64,000 nucleotides of DNA from Novosphingobium profundi (GCF_020524485.1 NZ_JAIVLF010000004.1:372001-436000), one strand, 5' to 3'. Positions 47,548 through 57,767 are shown, numbered from the stretch's first letter. Made by a program: numbers and translations. The notes: generated by a model not told the origin, from the letters alone.

Positions 47548-47775
47548 TCACTTCTTGTTGAGCGAGAGACCACCGAAACGCTTGTTGAACTGTGCCACGC
47601 GGCCGCCTTCGTTGACGCGCTGCTGACCACCGGTCCAGGCCGGGTGCGTGGTGGGATCGACGTCGAGAACGAGCGTGTCACCTTCCTTGCCCCAGGTCGA
47701 GCGGGTCTGGAACGTGGTGCCGTCGGTCATCTGGACGGTGATCATGTGGTAGTCGGGGTGCAGATCGGCCTTCAT
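47548..47775 (-). CDS. rpmE: 50S ribosomal protein L31
   Basis: A 75-residue L31. It lacks the zinc-binding cysteines, so it belongs to the C-minus type; the sequence opens [19 protein letters not shown] and ends in [12 protein letters not shown]. The start at 47775 is the natural one; the frame runs on to 47820. Its own terminator marks it as a single gene. Confidence 0.95.
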   Translation of the reverse strand: MKADLHPDYHMITVQMTDGTTFQTRSTWGKEGDTLVLDVDPTTHPAWTGGQQRVNEGGRVAQFNKRFGGLSLNKK

Positions 47776-47908
47776 GTCGTAATCTCTCTTGCATATGGCC
47801 GGTTCCGACCGGCCTGCCATGGAAAGCGGCGCGCTTACATCGGAACGGTGCCAATGGCAAGTCCCGGCGCGCCAACTGCGGCGAAAGGGGCCCGAAAGCC
47901 CCCTTCCC

Positions 47909-48361
47909 TCAGGCGTCGGCGATCATCGCTGTGAAGCTGACCTCGCAGGTCGTCTTCCCGTCGATCGAAGCCGTGCCCGTGAACTTGCAGACCCGCGCGC
48001 GCTTCTGGACGAAGCTCACCTTGAGGTCGAGCAGGTGCCCGGGCGTGACGGGATTGCGGAACTTCGCGTTCTCGATCGCCATGAAGTAGACAAGCTTGCC
48101 CGAGCCCGCGAGACCCAGGGTCTCGATGGCAAGGATACCCGCCGTCTGCGCCAGCGCCTCGATCTGGAGAACGCCGGGCATGATCGGACGGCCGGGGAAA
48201 TGGCCCTGGAAGAAATCCTCGTTGAAGCTCACCGCCTTGACCGCATGGATCGACTCCTCATCGAAGGAGACCACCCGGTCGACGAGCAGCATCGGATAGC
48301 GATGCGGCAGCGCTTCAAGGATTTTCGGGATATCGTAGACCAGTTCGCCCGGTTCGCTCAT
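47909..48361 (-). CDS. fabZ: 3-hydroxyacyl-ACP dehydratase FabZ
   Basis: A 150-residue hot-dog-fold dehydratase of fatty-acid elongation. The catalytic His and downstream Glu lie in [20 protein letters not shown]. It follows the skp-like gene by 24 bp. In most Gram-negatives lpxD lies between skp and fabZ and lpxA follows; both are missing here. Confidence 0.96.
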   Translation of the reverse strand: MSEPGELVYDIPKILEALPHRYPMLLVDRVVSFDEESIHAVKAVSFNEDFFQGHFPGRPIMPGVLQIEALAQTAGILAIETLGLAGSGKLVYFMAIENAKFRNPVTPGHLLDLKVSFVQKRARVCKFTGTASIDGKTTCEVSFTAMIADA

Positions 48362-48385
48362 CGTACAGGTACTTTCGTCTGGAAA

Positions 48386-49072
48386 TTAACGGCCGGCGGG
48401 CGCCGCGGTGTTGCCAGCGGCCGGAGCCGGGGCCTGACCGGCCTGCTGCTGACGCGCGCGCGCTTCACGCACCTGACGCGGTTCCCAGCCCTCGGGCGGG
48501 ACGATCTGTGCGGTCGGGATCGCGGTGTTGAGCTCGGCCAGAATGTCCTGGTTGAGCGAGTAGGCACCATCGGTGATCGCCTGGATCGACTGCGGGTTGA
48601 GGAGGATGGTGACCTTCTTCTTGGTCATCGCAGCCTTCACCGCATCGTTCAGCTTTTCCTCGATCTGCTCGTTGACGTAGGCCTCCGAGAGCGAGACCGG
48701 CGCGAGGATCTGCTGCAGTTCCTGCTGGCCCTGCTGCTGGATCTGCTGGATCTGCTGGGCCTGCTGCTGAAGCGCGGCCTCGTTCGGGTTCGCGGCGCGG
48801 CTGTCGGCCTGGTACTTCTGGATCAGCGGCTGAAGCTGGGCCTGAATCGCAGCGCGACGGCTGTTGGCCTGATCGATCTGCGCCTTGTAGGTCGTCTGGC
48901 GCTGTTCACGCGCGGTCTGGTTGGCCGCCGAGCTGAAGACGATGCCTTCAAGGTCGGCCACGCCGATGCCGGGGACCACGGTGCCCGACTGGGCCGAGGC
49001 CACGCCCGGAAGCGCAACGGAAGCAAGCGCCAGGGTCGAAGCCAGCGCAGCGGACTTGAGAAGAGTTTTCAT
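48386..49072 (-). CDS. OmpH/Skp family periplasmic chaperone
   Basis: A 228-residue periplasmic chaperone for outer-membrane proteins. A signal peptide (LKSAALASTLALASVALPGV, cut near residue 27) is followed by the Skp core and an unusually Gln-rich coiled coil (QQAQQIQQIQQQGQQELQQI). The C-terminus is Pro/Ala-rich. Its ATG overlaps the bamA stop by one base (TGATG), so it is coupled to bamA. Confidence 0.9.
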   Translation of the reverse strand: MKTLLKSAALASTLALASVALPGVASAQSGTVVPGIGVADLEGIVFSSAANQTAREQRQTTYKAQIDQANSRRAAIQAQLQPLIQKYQADSRAANPNEAALQQQAQQIQQIQQQGQQELQQILAPVSLSEAYVNEQIEEKLNDAVKAAMTKKKVTILLNPQSIQAITDGAYSLNQDILAELNTAIPTAQIVPPEGWEPRQVREARARQQQAGQAPAPAAGNTAAPAGR

Positions 49073-51696
49073 CAGAATTGCGTTCCCACGTTGAATGAAA
49101 AGACCCGGGTGTCGTCGCCATCGCGCTTCAGGAGCACGTGCGACATGTCGATACGGAAGGGTCCAAAGGGTGAGTTCCAGTTCACGCCGACACCGATGGC
49201 CACGCGCGGCAACCAGGTGTCGCCGAGATAACTCTCGGTGAAATAGCTCGTCGAGCCGGCCGGATTGCGTGTCACACCGGTGTCCGGATCGATCTGATCC
49301 ACGCTCGTACCCACGACATTGCCGTCATCGTCGAGCACATTGTAGAGCTGGTTGCCGTCCTGGTCACGCTGACCGATGAAGCAACCATCTCCGCAGTCGC
49401 TGAGTTCGGGACGACGTGTGCCCCAGACCGCGCCGGCATCGACGAAGACCGAGGGACGAAGACCCATTTCGCGCGCGCCCGATCCCAGCGGGATCTCCAG
49501 TTCGGCGCGCCCCATGTAGTAGTACTTGCCGCCCAGCGCGTCATCGGAATCGTTGCCCGGCACGGTGTAGTTGCCGTCCTCATCGGGGCCGAAATACTGG
49601 CGGATCACGCGCGGGCCGACACCGCGCACGGCGAAGCCGCGCATCTGCGGGTTGCCGAGGTAGAAGCGGTCGGTCAGGCGCACGTAGTCATCGCCGCCGT
49701 AGGGCTCGATGATGCCGCCCTCGCCCTGCAGCGAGAAGATGAAGCCACCTCCCAGCGGCCAGTACTTTGCGGCGTTGGCGCGCAGGCGCGCGTACTTCAC
49801 GTCGCCGCCCAGGCCCGCCACGTCGATGCTGACCTGCGCGGTTTCACCGCGCGAAGGACGCACACGGTTGTCGAGCGTGTCGTAGATGAGCGAGAAGCCG
49901 ACGATCGAGCTCAGGCGCTTGCCGATGGCATCGCACAGGTAACGGCCCGCCCGCAGCGGATCGCACTCGCCGCCCGAGTAGAACTGGCTCTCCGAGAGCG
50001 AAACGTCATCGTAGTTGAGCGTATAGCGCCCGACCGCGGTGATGTACTCGGTCACCGGGACACCGGCACGCACCTGGAAACCGGTCGTGGTCTGCTGGTA
50101 GGTGGTGTTGCGGTTCGAGTTCTGGAAGTTGAAGTTGTTGTAGTCGCGGCGGTAGAGGTCGACACCGAGCGAGACGTTCTTGTCAAACAGGTAGGGCTCG
50201 ACGAAGCTCGCCTGAACCGAGCGCGAATAGCGCGAGTAGCTGCCCGACAGGCCCACCGTCTGGCCGCGGCCACGGAAGTTGCGCTGGCGAATCGAGGCCT
50301 GGAAGATGAAGCTTTCCAGGCTCGAGAAACCGGCCGAAAGCTGAAGTTCGCCGGTCGGGCGCTCTTCCACGTTGGCTTCCAGGATGATGCGGTCATCGGC
50401 CGCGCCGGGCTTCTGCTCGACCTCGAACTTCTCCTGGAAGTAGCCGAGCGACTTGATGCGGTTGGTCGAACGGCGCACCTGAAGCGAGTTGAAGGCATCG
50501 CCCTCGGCGAGACGGAACTCGCGGCGGATGACCTTGTCCTGGGTGAGCGTATTGCCGTTGATGTCGATGCGCTCGACGTAAACGCGCGGCGCCTCGCGGA
50601 TCACGAAAGTCAGACCCATGGTGAGGTCTTCCTTGTTGCGATCGTACTGCGGGCGCACGTCCGCAAAGGCATAGCCGAAGGCGCCAGCGGTGTTGTTGAG
50701 GCTCTCGATCGTGTCCTCGACCTGCTTGGCGTTGTACCAGTCGCCCGCCTTCATCGGCAGGTTCTGGGACATCTTCTCGCTGGAGAAGTCGCGCAGCTGG
50801 CTTTCCACCTTCACATCGCCGAACTTGTAGCGCTCGCCTTCCTCCACCACGTAGGTGATGATGAAGTCCTTCTTGTCCGGCGTAAGCTCGGCCACGGCCG
50901 AGACAACGCGGAAGTCGGCGTAGCCTTCGGTCAGGTAGAACTGGCGCAGCTTCTGCTGGTCGAAGGCCATGCGGTCGGGGTCATAGCTGGTGCCCGAGGA
51001 GAACAGACGCCAGAAGCGGGCCTGCTTGGTCACCATCTGCGAGCGCAGTTCACCGTCCGAGAAGGCCTCGTTACCGATCACGTTGATCTGGCGGACCTTG
51101 GACTTGTCGCCCTCGGTGATCTCGAAGACGATGTCGACGCGGTTCTGGTCGAGCATGACCATCTTGGGCTCGACGGTCGCGGCGTAGCGCCCCTGGCGCT
51201 TGTAGAGCTCGATAATGCGGGCGACGTCGGCGCGGACCTTGGAACGGGTGAAGATCTGGCGCGGCGAGACCTTGATCTCGGGCAGGATCTTGTCGTTCTT
51301 GATGCGCTTGTTGCCTTCAAGAATGATGCGGTTGACGACCGGGTTCTCCTGAACCTCGATCACCACCGCGCCGTTCTCGTTGGTCACCTCGACCGACTTG
51401 AAAAGCTCGGTCGCGTAGAGATCCTTGAGCGCGCCGTCGGCGGCCGCCTTGGTGTACGGCTGGCCGATGCGCAGCTTCACGTAGGAAAGAACCGTCTGCT
51501 GCTCGAGACGCTCGGAACCGCGCACGGTCAGCGAGGTGATCGTCTCGCCTTCAGGCTGCGCAGCGGGCTCGGTCGGAGCGCTCTGCGCGGCCGCGTCCTG
51601 GGCAAAGGCGGCCGAGGGCACACCGGCCAGGATCGTGGTCCCAAGGAGCACGGCCGCGACGTGTGACGAGCGGCGAGCCTCAGTGCTGCGAACCAT
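49072..51696 (-). CDS. bamA: Outer-membrane assembly factor BamA
   Basis: Core of the BAM machine that inserts beta-barrels, 874 residues. A signal peptide (HVAAVLLGTTILAGVPSAA then AFA, cut at about 32) is followed by five POTRA domains and a 16-stranded barrel ending in DTRVFSFNVGTQF. The lid/loop motif VRGF (residues near MRGFAVRGVGPR) is present. The ATG at 51696 has GGAG six bases upstream; the frame runs to 51822 without a better start. Confidence 0.97.
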   Translation of the reverse strand: MVRSTEARRSSHVAAVLLGTTILAGVPSAAFAQDAAAQSAPTEPAAQPEGETITSLTVRGSERLEQQTVLSYVKLRIGQPYTKAAADGALKDLYATELFKSVEVTNENGAVVIEVQENPVVNRIILEGNKRIKNDKILPEIKVSPRQIFTRSKVRADVARIIELYKRQGRYAATVEPKMVMLDQNRVDIVFEITEGDKSKVRQINVIGNEAFSDGELRSQMVTKQARFWRLFSSGTSYDPDRMAFDQQKLRQFYLTEGYADFRVVSAVAELTPDKKDFIITYVVEEGERYKFGDVKVESQLRDFSSEKMSQNLPMKAGDWYNAKQVEDTIESLNNTAGAFGYAFADVRPQYDRNKEDLTMGLTFVIREAPRVYVERIDINGNTLTQDKVIRREFRLAEGDAFNSLQVRRSTNRIKSLGYFQEKFEVEQKPGAADDRIILEANVEERPTGELQLSAGFSSLESFIFQASIRQRNFRGRGQTVGLSGSYSRYSRSVQASFVEPYLFDKNVSLGVDLYRRDYNNFNFQNSNRNTTYQQTTTGFQVRAGVPVTEYITAVGRYTLNYDDVSLSESQFYSGGECDPLRAGRYLCDAIGKRLSSIVGFSLIYDTLDNRVRPSRGETAQVSIDVAGLGGDVKYARLRANAAKYWPLGGGFIFSLQGEGGIIEPYGGDDYVRLTDRFYLGNPQMRGFAVRGVGPRVIRQYFGPDEDGNYTVPGNDSDDALGGKYYYMGRAELEIPLGSGAREMGLRPSVFVDAGAVWGTRRPELSDCGDGCFIGQRDQDGNQLYNVLDDDGNVVGTSVDQIDPDTGVTRNPAGSTSYFTESYLGDTWLPRVAIGVGVNWNSPFGPFRIDMSHVLLKRDGDDTRVFSFNVGTQF

Positions 51697-51867
51697 TTCC
51701 ACTCCGATCATTCCAAGATAATTCCTGATAAGCGCCTCAGCGAGATCCATGACAGTTGGCAGGCCTGCACTGAAACCTGCGCAAGTCCGCAGCCATCTGC
51801 CTGATGGAGCCGCCACGATCAAGCAGCCAAACCGGGCGACATTGTGATCCTCGGTAAAATTCCTGCC

Positions 51868-53241
51868 CTATCCCCCGAAAATCGGCAGGGAGACGATGTC
51901 GTTCACCGTAACGAACACCATGAGCGCAAGAAGAAATACCACTCCCGTGCGGATCGCCCACTCCTGGCTGCGACCATCGAGAGGTTTGCGACGAACCCAC
52001 TCCGCCGCGTAAAAAGCCAGATGTCCTCCGTCGAGCCCCGGGATTGGCAGGAGGTTGATGAATGCCAAGTTAATCGAGATAAACGCCGCGAAAGCCACGA
52101 AATTCTCCCAACCAAGGGAGAATTGCTGGCCCGAGGCCTGCGCGATCTTGATCGGCCCGCCAAGCTCCTTGACCGAACGCTCGCCAAAGATGATCTGGCG
52201 AAGCCCGGTCACCATGTCGTCGAGCATGTCGAAGCTGCGCGCAAAGCCAATCCCGACCGCTGCGACAGGCCCGACCGGAACAAGCCGACCGACCCGCGCC
52301 TCGACGCCGATCATGCCCACGCTTTCCTCTGCTCCGTCCGCGCCCGGACGCATTGCGGCGCGCACGGTGACGGGCATATCCAGTTCGGCTCCGTCGCGCT
52401 CGACGGTGAAGCGAAGCGTCTCCCCTGCGCGCGGCTGCACGAGATCGATGACGTCGTGAAAACTCGTGACGTCCTGCCCCTCGATACCCGAGATCCGATC
52501 CCCCACTTCGAAACCAGCGTCCTTGGCCGCGGAATCGGAGGTGAATCCGGCCACGATGGGCTGATCGAACGACACGCCCAGATCGCCGATGCGGGCGGTC
52601 TTGCCAAAGCCGTCGTCGATCTCGCGCGCGGCGATCTCGACTGGCAGGGTCATGTCACGCCCTTCGCGCTCGAGCCCTACGGGAACGCGCCCTTCCGGGT
52701 GAAGCAGGATGTAGCGTTCCAGATCCTGGACATCGCCGACCGTCTCGCCATCGATGGAGGTAATACGGTCGCCAACCTTGAGGCCGGCTTCCTGCGCGAC
52801 CGAATTCTCGGCGAAGTCGGCGATCACCGGCTCCACCACGCGGTTGCCGTAAGCCATCGTGAAGGCGGCAAAGATCGCGACGCACAGGAGAAGATTGGTG
52901 AGCGGTCCGGCAAAGACGATCAGCGCGCGCTGCCACAGCGGCTTGAACTGGAACATCTGCCCGCGCTGCTCGGCCGGAGCTTCACTGGCGCCTGCATCCG
53001 ACGCGCTGGCCGGGTTCATGTCGCCTGCGAACTGGACGTAGCCACCCAAGGGGAGCGCGCAGAGCTTCCAGCGGGTACCGCGCCTGTCGGTCCAACCGGC
53101 CAGTTCCTTGCCGAAGCCCACCGAGAACGCATCGGCCTTCACGCCGAAGAAACGGCCAACCAGGTAGTGGCCAAGCTCGTGAATGACCACGAGCGGCCCC
53201 AGCACGAGCAGAAATGCAAAAACCGTTGTCAGGACGCCCAT
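51868..53241 (-). CDS. rseP: Site-2 protease RseP
   Basis: Intramembrane metalloprotease of 457 residues that cuts the anti-sigma factor RseA-like proteins after DegS-type cleavage. The zinc motif H21-E22-x-x-H25 is in VVIHELGHYLVG, two PDZ domains follow at about 130-290, and the third zinc-ligand motif reads NLLPIPGLDGGHL. It is followed by bamA after a 171-bp gap and preceded by dxr. Confidence 0.96.
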   Translation of the reverse strand: MGVLTTVFAFLLVLGPLVVIHELGHYLVGRFFGVKADAFSVGFGKELAGWTDRRGTRWKLCALPLGGYVQFAGDMNPASASDAGASEAPAEQRGQMFQFKPLWQRALIVFAGPLTNLLLCVAIFAAFTMAYGNRVVEPVIADFAENSVAQEAGLKVGDRITSIDGETVGDVQDLERYILLHPEGRVPVGLEREGRDMTLPVEIAAREIDDGFGKTARIGDLGVSFDQPIVAGFTSDSAAKDAGFEVGDRISGIEGQDVTSFHDVIDLVQPRAGETLRFTVERDGAELDMPVTVRAAMRPGADGAEESVGMIGVEARVGRLVPVGPVAAVGIGFARSFDMLDDMVTGLRQIIFGERSVKELGGPIKIAQASGQQFSLGWENFVAFAAFISINLAFINLLPIPGLDGGHLAFYAAEWVRRKPLDGRSQEWAIRTGVVFLLALMVFVTVNDIVSLPIFGG

Positions 53242-53278
53242 CAGGCCAGTCCCCTCCCCTCGATCGACTGCCGGGCAG

Positions 53279-54442
53279 TCATGTACACGGCATCAGGCCC
53301 TGCGCGCGCCGACGCGCCTCGGCATCGACGGCGAGCACGTCATCGAGGCTGCCGGGCGGCGGGGGCGCATAGCTTTCCAGCACATGCGCCACATCTGCCG
53401 CAATCCGGGTGAACCCAATATGACCGCGCAGGAAGGCGTCGACCGCGACTTCGTTCGCAGCGTTGAGAACCGCCGGAATGGCGCCCCCTGCCTGCGCCGC
53501 CTCGCGGGCGAGACGGGTGGCTGGGAAGCGCTCCTCGTCGGGTGCGCGGAACGTCAGTTCGCCGATCGCCGCCAGATCGAGCGGGCCGCACGGTGTCTCC
53601 ATCCGCTCCGGCCAGGCGAGGACCGAGGCAATGGGCACGCGCATGTCCGAGGGGCCAAGCTGGGCGAGCGTGGAGCCATCGCGGTACTCCACCATGGAAT
53701 GCACGACCGACTGCGGGTGCACGACGATGCGCAGCTTCTCCAGCCCGACAGGGAAGAGATAGTGCGCCTCGATCAGTTCGAGGCCCTTGTTGAACATGGT
53801 CGCCGAATCGACGCTGATCTTGGCGCCCATCGACCAGTTCGGATGCTTGACCGCCTGCGCGGGCGTTGCCGCCTCAAGCTGGGCCTGCGACCATTCGCGG
53901 AAAGGCCCACCGCTCGCCGTCAGCGTGATCGCGCGCACGTGGCTGGCCTTGTTGCCCTGAAGGCACTGGAAGATCGCGTTGTGCTCGCTGTCGACCGGGA
54001 GGAGCGTCGCGCCATGTTTGGCAACGGCCGCCGTCATGATCGGCCCTGCCGAGACGAGCGCCTCCTTGTTGGCAAGGCCGATGAGGCCGCCCTGCTCGAT
54101 CGCGGCCATGGTCGGAGCGAGCCCGGCACAGCCCACGATCGCGGCAATCGTCATGTCGGCACCGCGTGCAGCCGCCTCGACCAGCGCGGACGCGCCGCCT
54201 GCGGCTTCGATACCCGATCCGGCGAGCGCCTCGCGCAGCGCCGGAAGGCAGGTCTCGTCGGCGACGACAGCGATCTCGGCCGAGAACTCACGCGCCAGCT
54301 TTGCCAGCGCCTCGACATTGCCGTTCGCGGTCAGCGCGCGCACTCGCCAGTCCTGCGGATTGCGCCGCACGAGATCGAGCGTGGAACTGCCGATGGAGCC
54401 GGTCGCTCCCAGAATGGAGATGGTGCGCGGGTTTTGCGTCAT
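53279..54442 (-). CDS. dxr: 1-deoxy-D-xylulose 5-phosphate reductoisomerase
   Basis: Enzyme of the non-mevalonate isoprenoid pathway, about 387 residues, converting DXP to MEP. The NADPH-binding start reads TISILGATGSIGSSTLDL; metal-binding acids and the substrate loop are in DSEHNAIFQCLQG and SASGGPFR, and CSMxxx-type KHPNWSMGAKISVDS is present. An alternative ATG at 54454 overlaps the cdsA stop (ATGA) and would add four residues. Confidence 0.96.
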   Translation of the reverse strand: MTQNPRTISILGATGSIGSSTLDLVRRNPQDWRVRALTANGNVEALAKLAREFSAEIAVVADETCLPALREALAGSGIEAAGGASALVEAAARGADMTIAAIVGCAGLAPTMAAIEQGGLIGLANKEALVSAGPIMTAAVAKHGATLLPVDSEHNAIFQCLQGNKASHVRAITLTASGGPFREWSQAQLEAATPAQAVKHPNWSMGAKISVDSATMFNKGLELIEAHYLFPVGLEKLRIVVHPQSVVHSMVEYRDGSTLAQLGPSDMRVPIASVLAWPERMETPCGPLDLAAIGELTFRAPDEERFPATRLAREAAQAGGAIPAVLNAANEVAVDAFLRGHIGFTRIAADVAHVLESYAPPPPGSLDDVLAVDAEARRRAQGLMPCT

Positions 54443-54450
54443 TGCGCCAA

Positions 54451-55227
54451 TCATGGCTGAAAGAGGATCATGAGGGCAAGCACGAAGAGCACGGCCAGAA
54501 GGCCGTCGACGCGGTCGAGAAACCCGCCGTGACCCGGAATGAGATTGCCCGAATCCTTGAGCCCTGCCCGGCGCTTCATCCAGCTTTCCAGGAAGTCGCC
54601 CGCCTGCGCGCAGACGGCGAGCAGGATGCCGAAAAGGAGGCACTGGGCAAAGACCGCAACGGGGCTCGCCGTCAGGTACCAGCAGTTCCCGCTCGAGCCC
54701 AGGCACGCCTGCGCTCCACCAGCCGGACCAACCGGCGTCGTCGTGATGCGCCCGCCCTGCCAGAGCATCACCGCCCCGAACAGCACCAGCGTTGCACCCA
54801 CGCAGCCACCGATGAGCCCCGACCAGGTCTTGGACGGACTGATGGCCGGCGCGATCTTGGGTCCACCGAAAGTGCGGCCCGCGAAATAGGCCCCGACATC
54901 GACCGCGATGACCGAGAGCATCACTGTCAGCAGCGGGGCGAGCGTGAAGGCCGGATTGCGCAGGAACAGCAGCATGGCCGCCCCCACGCCGACATAGAAC
55001 ATGCCTGCGAAATTCCACAGGCCGCGCTGCATCGGGTCTTGCGTGCCCCGGCGCGCCATGCGCACCCATTCGTAGAGCACGCCCACCGCGACCGCGCAGA
55101 CGAAGGCCATCCACAGCACACCGCCCGCCCATACCGCCGTTCCGGCCACGGCCAGCATGACCACGGCCGAGACCGCCCGGACACCGAGGTCCGAACTGCC
55201 CTTCGCCTTGCGATCAGCGCCCGCCAT
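54451..55227 (-). CDS. cdsA: Phosphatidate cytidylyltransferase
   Basis: A 258-residue multi-pass membrane enzyme making CDP-diacylglycerol from phosphatidate and CTP. The signature SPSKTWSGLIGGCVGA and the end motif PGHGGFLDRVDGLLAVLF are present. The start overlaps the uppS end by 14 bp. CDP-diacylglycerol feeds PgsA (28289) and PssA (62111). Confidence 0.95.
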   Translation of the reverse strand: MAGADRKAKGSSDLGVRAVSAVVMLAVAGTAVWAGGVLWMAFVCAVAVGVLYEWVRMARRGTQDPMQRGLWNFAGMFYVGVGAAMLLFLRNPAFTLAPLLTVMLSVIAVDVGAYFAGRTFGGPKIAPAISPSKTWSGLIGGCVGATLVLFGAVMLWQGGRITTTPVGPAGGAQACLGSSGNCWYLTASPVAVFAQCLLFGILLAVCAQAGDFLESWMKRRAGLKDSGNLIPGHGGFLDRVDGLLAVLFVLALMILFQP

Positions 55228-55903
55228 AGCGTCTCTCCCGGCCCGAGAAGCACTGCAGCGCCTCACGCAAGTGGTCCAGCGTGAAATCGGGCCAGAGCAC
55301 GTCGGTAAAATAGAGTTCCGCGTAGGCACACTGCCACAACAGGAAATTGGAGAGGCGCACCTCCCCCGAGGTCCGGATCATCAGGTCGAGCGGCGGCATG
55401 TCGGCCGTATCCAGCTCGGCCGAGATCGTCTCGGGCGTGATCGCCCCCTTGGCGGCGGCTTTGGTCGCGGCGCGCGCAATCTCATCCTGCGCGCCATAAT
55501 TCAGCGCGACCGCCAGCGTCGTGCCGGTATTGGACGCGGTGCGTGCGATAGCCCCGTCGATCAGTTCCACCACGTCCGGCTTGAAGGCCGAGTAGTCGCC
55601 AATGATCTTGAGGCGCACGCCCGCTTGCGCGAACTCGTCGAGGTCGGAGAGGATGAAGCGCTTCATCAACCCCATGAGGTCGGAGACCTCTTCCTCGGGA
55701 CGGCGCCAGTTCTCGGTCGAGAAGGCATAGAGGGTCAGGGCCTCCAGGCCCAGTTCCCGCGCGCCGCGCACCACGCGGCGCACCGCTTCCACGCCGCGCT
55801 GGTGCCCCATCGCGCGCGGAAGCAGCCGCTTCTTCGCCCAGCGCCCGTTGCCATCCATGATGATGGCGACGTGACGCACGCTTACAGGTTCGCCGGCTCC
55901 CAT
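55214..55903 (-). CDS. uppS: Undecaprenyl pyrophosphate synthase
   Basis: Cis-prenyltransferase of 229 residues making the C55 carrier lipid for peptidoglycan. The catalytic D17 is in VAIIMDGNGRWAKK and the Mg/pyrophosphate motifs are in LYAFSTENW and LMIRTSGEVRLSNFL. Start at 55903 fits the family; the frame extends upstream to 55966 into the frr-side gap. Confidence 0.96.
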   Translation of the reverse strand: MGAGEPVSVRHVAIIMDGNGRWAKKRLLPRAMGHQRGVEAVRRVVRGARELGLEALTLYAFSTENWRRPEEEVSDLMGLMKRFILSDLDEFAQAGVRLKIIGDYSAFKPDVVELIDGAIARTASNTGTTLAVALNYGAQDEIARAATKAAAKGAITPETISAELDTADMPPLDLMIRTSGEVRLSNFLLWQCAYAELYFTDVLWPDFTLDHLREALQCFSGRERRYGGR

Positions 55904-55934
55904 CAGGCCCCCTTCCGAACGAACAGGTCTTGCC

Positions 55935-56492
55935 TCACTTGCCGAGGATTTCCTTTTCCTTGGCACCGAACGCCTCGTCGACGGCCTTGATCTGCTCGTC
56001 GGTCAGCTTCTGCACCTCGGTCTCGGCGCGCTTGCGGTCGTCTTCGGAGATTTCCTTCTTGTTCTCGTCGGCCTTGAGCGCTTCCATGCCGTCACGGCGC
56101 ACGTTGCGGATCGCGACCTTGGCCTTTTCCGCATACTGGCCCGCGATCTTGGCGAGTTCCTTGCGGCGCTCTTCGGTGAGATCGGGGATCGGGAGACGCA
56201 GCGTCGCACCGTCGTTGATCGGGTTGAGGCCAAGACCTGCCGAGCGGATCGCCTTCTCTACGGGACCGACATTCGACTTGTCCCAGACCTGCACCGAGAT
56301 CATGCGCGGCTCGGGAACCGAGACGGTCGCCACCTGCACCAGCGGCATCTTCGAGCCGTAGACTTCGACCACCACGGGATCGAGCAGCTGGGTGCTGGCG
56401 CGGCCCGTGCGCAGGCCCGTCAGATCGCCCTTCAGCGATTCCACGGCACCCGCCATGCGGCGTTCGAGATCGTCCTTGTCGTACTTGGCCAT
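55935..56492 (-). CDS. frr: Ribosome recycling factor
   Basis: A 185-residue factor that splits post-termination ribosomes. The typical [20 protein letters not shown] start and [11 protein letters not shown] are present, with the conserved [10 protein letters not shown] helix near residue 130. It starts 2 bp after the pyrH stop. Confidence 0.96.
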   Translation of the reverse strand: MAKYDKDDLERRMAGAVESLKGDLTGLRTGRASTQLLDPVVVEVYGSKMPLVQVATVSVPEPRMISVQVWDKSNVGPVEKAIRSAGLGLNPINDGATLRLPIPDLTEERRKELAKIAGQYAEKAKVAIRNVRRDGMEALKADENKKEISEDDRKRAETEVQKLTDEQIKAVDEAFGAKEKEILGK

Positions 56493-56494
56493 TG

Positions 56495-57217
56495 TCAGGC
56501 TCCTTTCTGCACGATCGTCTTGGTGCCCTCTCCCGCCAGAACAGCGGCGAGATTGCCCTGCTCGCGGATCGAGAAGACGACGATCGGAATCGCGTTGTCG
56601 CGGCACAGCGCCACGGCGGAAGCGTCCATGACCTTCAGGTTATCGGCCAGAACGGTGTCGAAATCGACGGTCGCATAGCGCGTGGCCGTCGGGTTGGTCT
56701 TGGGATCGCTGTCGTAGACGCCATCGACGCTGGTGCCCTTGAGCAGCGCATCGCACTTCATCTCGGCGGCGCGCAGGGCCGCGCCCGAATCGGTGGTGAA
56801 ATAGGGCGCCCCCACGCCCGCCGCGAAGATCACGACACGGCCCTTTTCCAGGTGGCGTTCGGCGCGGCGGCGGATCACCGGCTCGCAGACCTTGTCCATC
56901 TCGATGGCGGACTGCACGCGGGTCGGCACGCCGAGCTGCTCCAGCGCGTTCTGCATCGCAAGCGCGTTCATCACCGTCGCGAGCATGCCCATGTAGTCGG
57001 CCTGGGCCCGGTCCATGCCCTTGGCCGCGCCGGCCATGCCGCGGAAGATGTTGCCGCCACCGATCACGAGGCAGATTTCCAGCCCCGTGTCCTTCGCGGC
57101 CTTCACTTCCTTGGCCATCTCGGCAACGAACTCGGGGTCGATGCCGAACGGCTGACTTCCCATGAGAACTTCACCCGAAAGCTTGAGCAGAACGCGTTTG
57201 TAGGGGGAGGAACTCAT
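56495..57217 (-). CDS. pyrH: UMP kinase
   Basis: Hexameric bacterial UMP kinase of 240 residues in pyrimidine metabolism. Visible motifs: [19 protein letters not shown] at the start, the [10 protein letters not shown] loop and the [12 protein letters not shown] end segment. The frame runs on to 57631, where no start is needed. It heads the pyrH-frr-uppS-cdsA-dxr-rseP-bamA-skp-fabZ series. Confidence 0.96.
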   Translation of the reverse strand: MSSSPYKRVLLKLSGEVLMGSQPFGIDPEFVAEMAKEVKAAKDTGLEICLVIGGGNIFRGMAGAAKGMDRAQADYMGMLATVMNALAMQNALEQLGVPTRVQSAIEMDKVCEPVIRRRAERHLEKGRVVIFAAGVGAPYFTTDSGAALRAAEMKCDALLKGTSVDGVYDSDPKTNPTATRYATVDFDTVLADNLKVMDASAVALCRDNAIPIVVFSIREQGNLAAVLAGEGTKTIVQKGA

Positions 57218-57327
57218 CGCCGCACGGTCTCCTGAATTTGGGGGGCCGTTGGGCTTTAGGAGCGCGCACGCGCGTTGCCAAGGGCGCGGCTTTAGATTTC
57301 CCGCCGTATACTTCGCGATACGTGACC

Positions 57328-57762
57328 TTAGCTGACCGCGGCAAGACGCCGGTCGAAAGCGGCCTGCGCGGCCGCCACCGCACCCATGCGCTGCTCGGCC
57401 CAATCGATCATCGCCTGCAGCGCGCTCAGCAGTTCCGCGCCGAGCGGTGTAATCACATAGCTGACCCGAACCGGGATGCTGGCCACCACGCGACGCTCCA
57501 CCAGGCCGTCGCGCTCCAGCGTGCGCAGGGTCTGGCTCAGCATCTTCTGCGAGATCCCCTCGATCCGGCGTCGCAGCGCGTTGAAGCGCATTTCCTCGGC
57601 GCCCAGCGTCGTCAGGATAAGCACGCTCCACTTGTCGGCCACGCGGTCGAGCAGTTGGCGAGTGGGGCAGGCCGCCGCGAACACGTCAGGTGCGCGACCG
57701 CCTGTCGCAGGCTTGGCGGTTACCTCGGAGTGACCGGGTGCGGAAAAAGTGCCTTCTTGCAT
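57328..57762 (-). CDS. HxlR family transcriptional regulator
   Basis: A winged-helix regulator of 144 residues of the HxlR/MarR-like group. The domain opens with C32 in [20 protein letters not shown]; a single cysteine at this place is the redox switch in YodB/HypR-type proteins. The recognition region reads [20 protein letters not shown] and the wing [11 protein letters not shown]. It is divergent from the NAD(P)H-binding protein gene 56 bp away, and CTAGG/CCTAG dyads sit between them, so it likely represses that gene under reducing conditions (inference). Confidence 0.9.
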   Translation of the reverse strand: MQEGTFSAPGHSEVTAKPATGGRAPDVFAAACPTRQLLDRVADKWSVLILTTLGAEEMRFNALRRRIEGISQKMLSQTLRTLERDGLVERRVVASIPVRVSYVITPLGAELLSALQAMIDWAEQRMGAVAAAQAAFDRRLAAVS

Positions 57763-57767
57763 AAGCG

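Noticed and set aside
53279..55132. 617-codon frame containing dxr
   Set aside because: The upstream part is an out-of-frame shadow of cdsA; dxr starts near 54442-54454.
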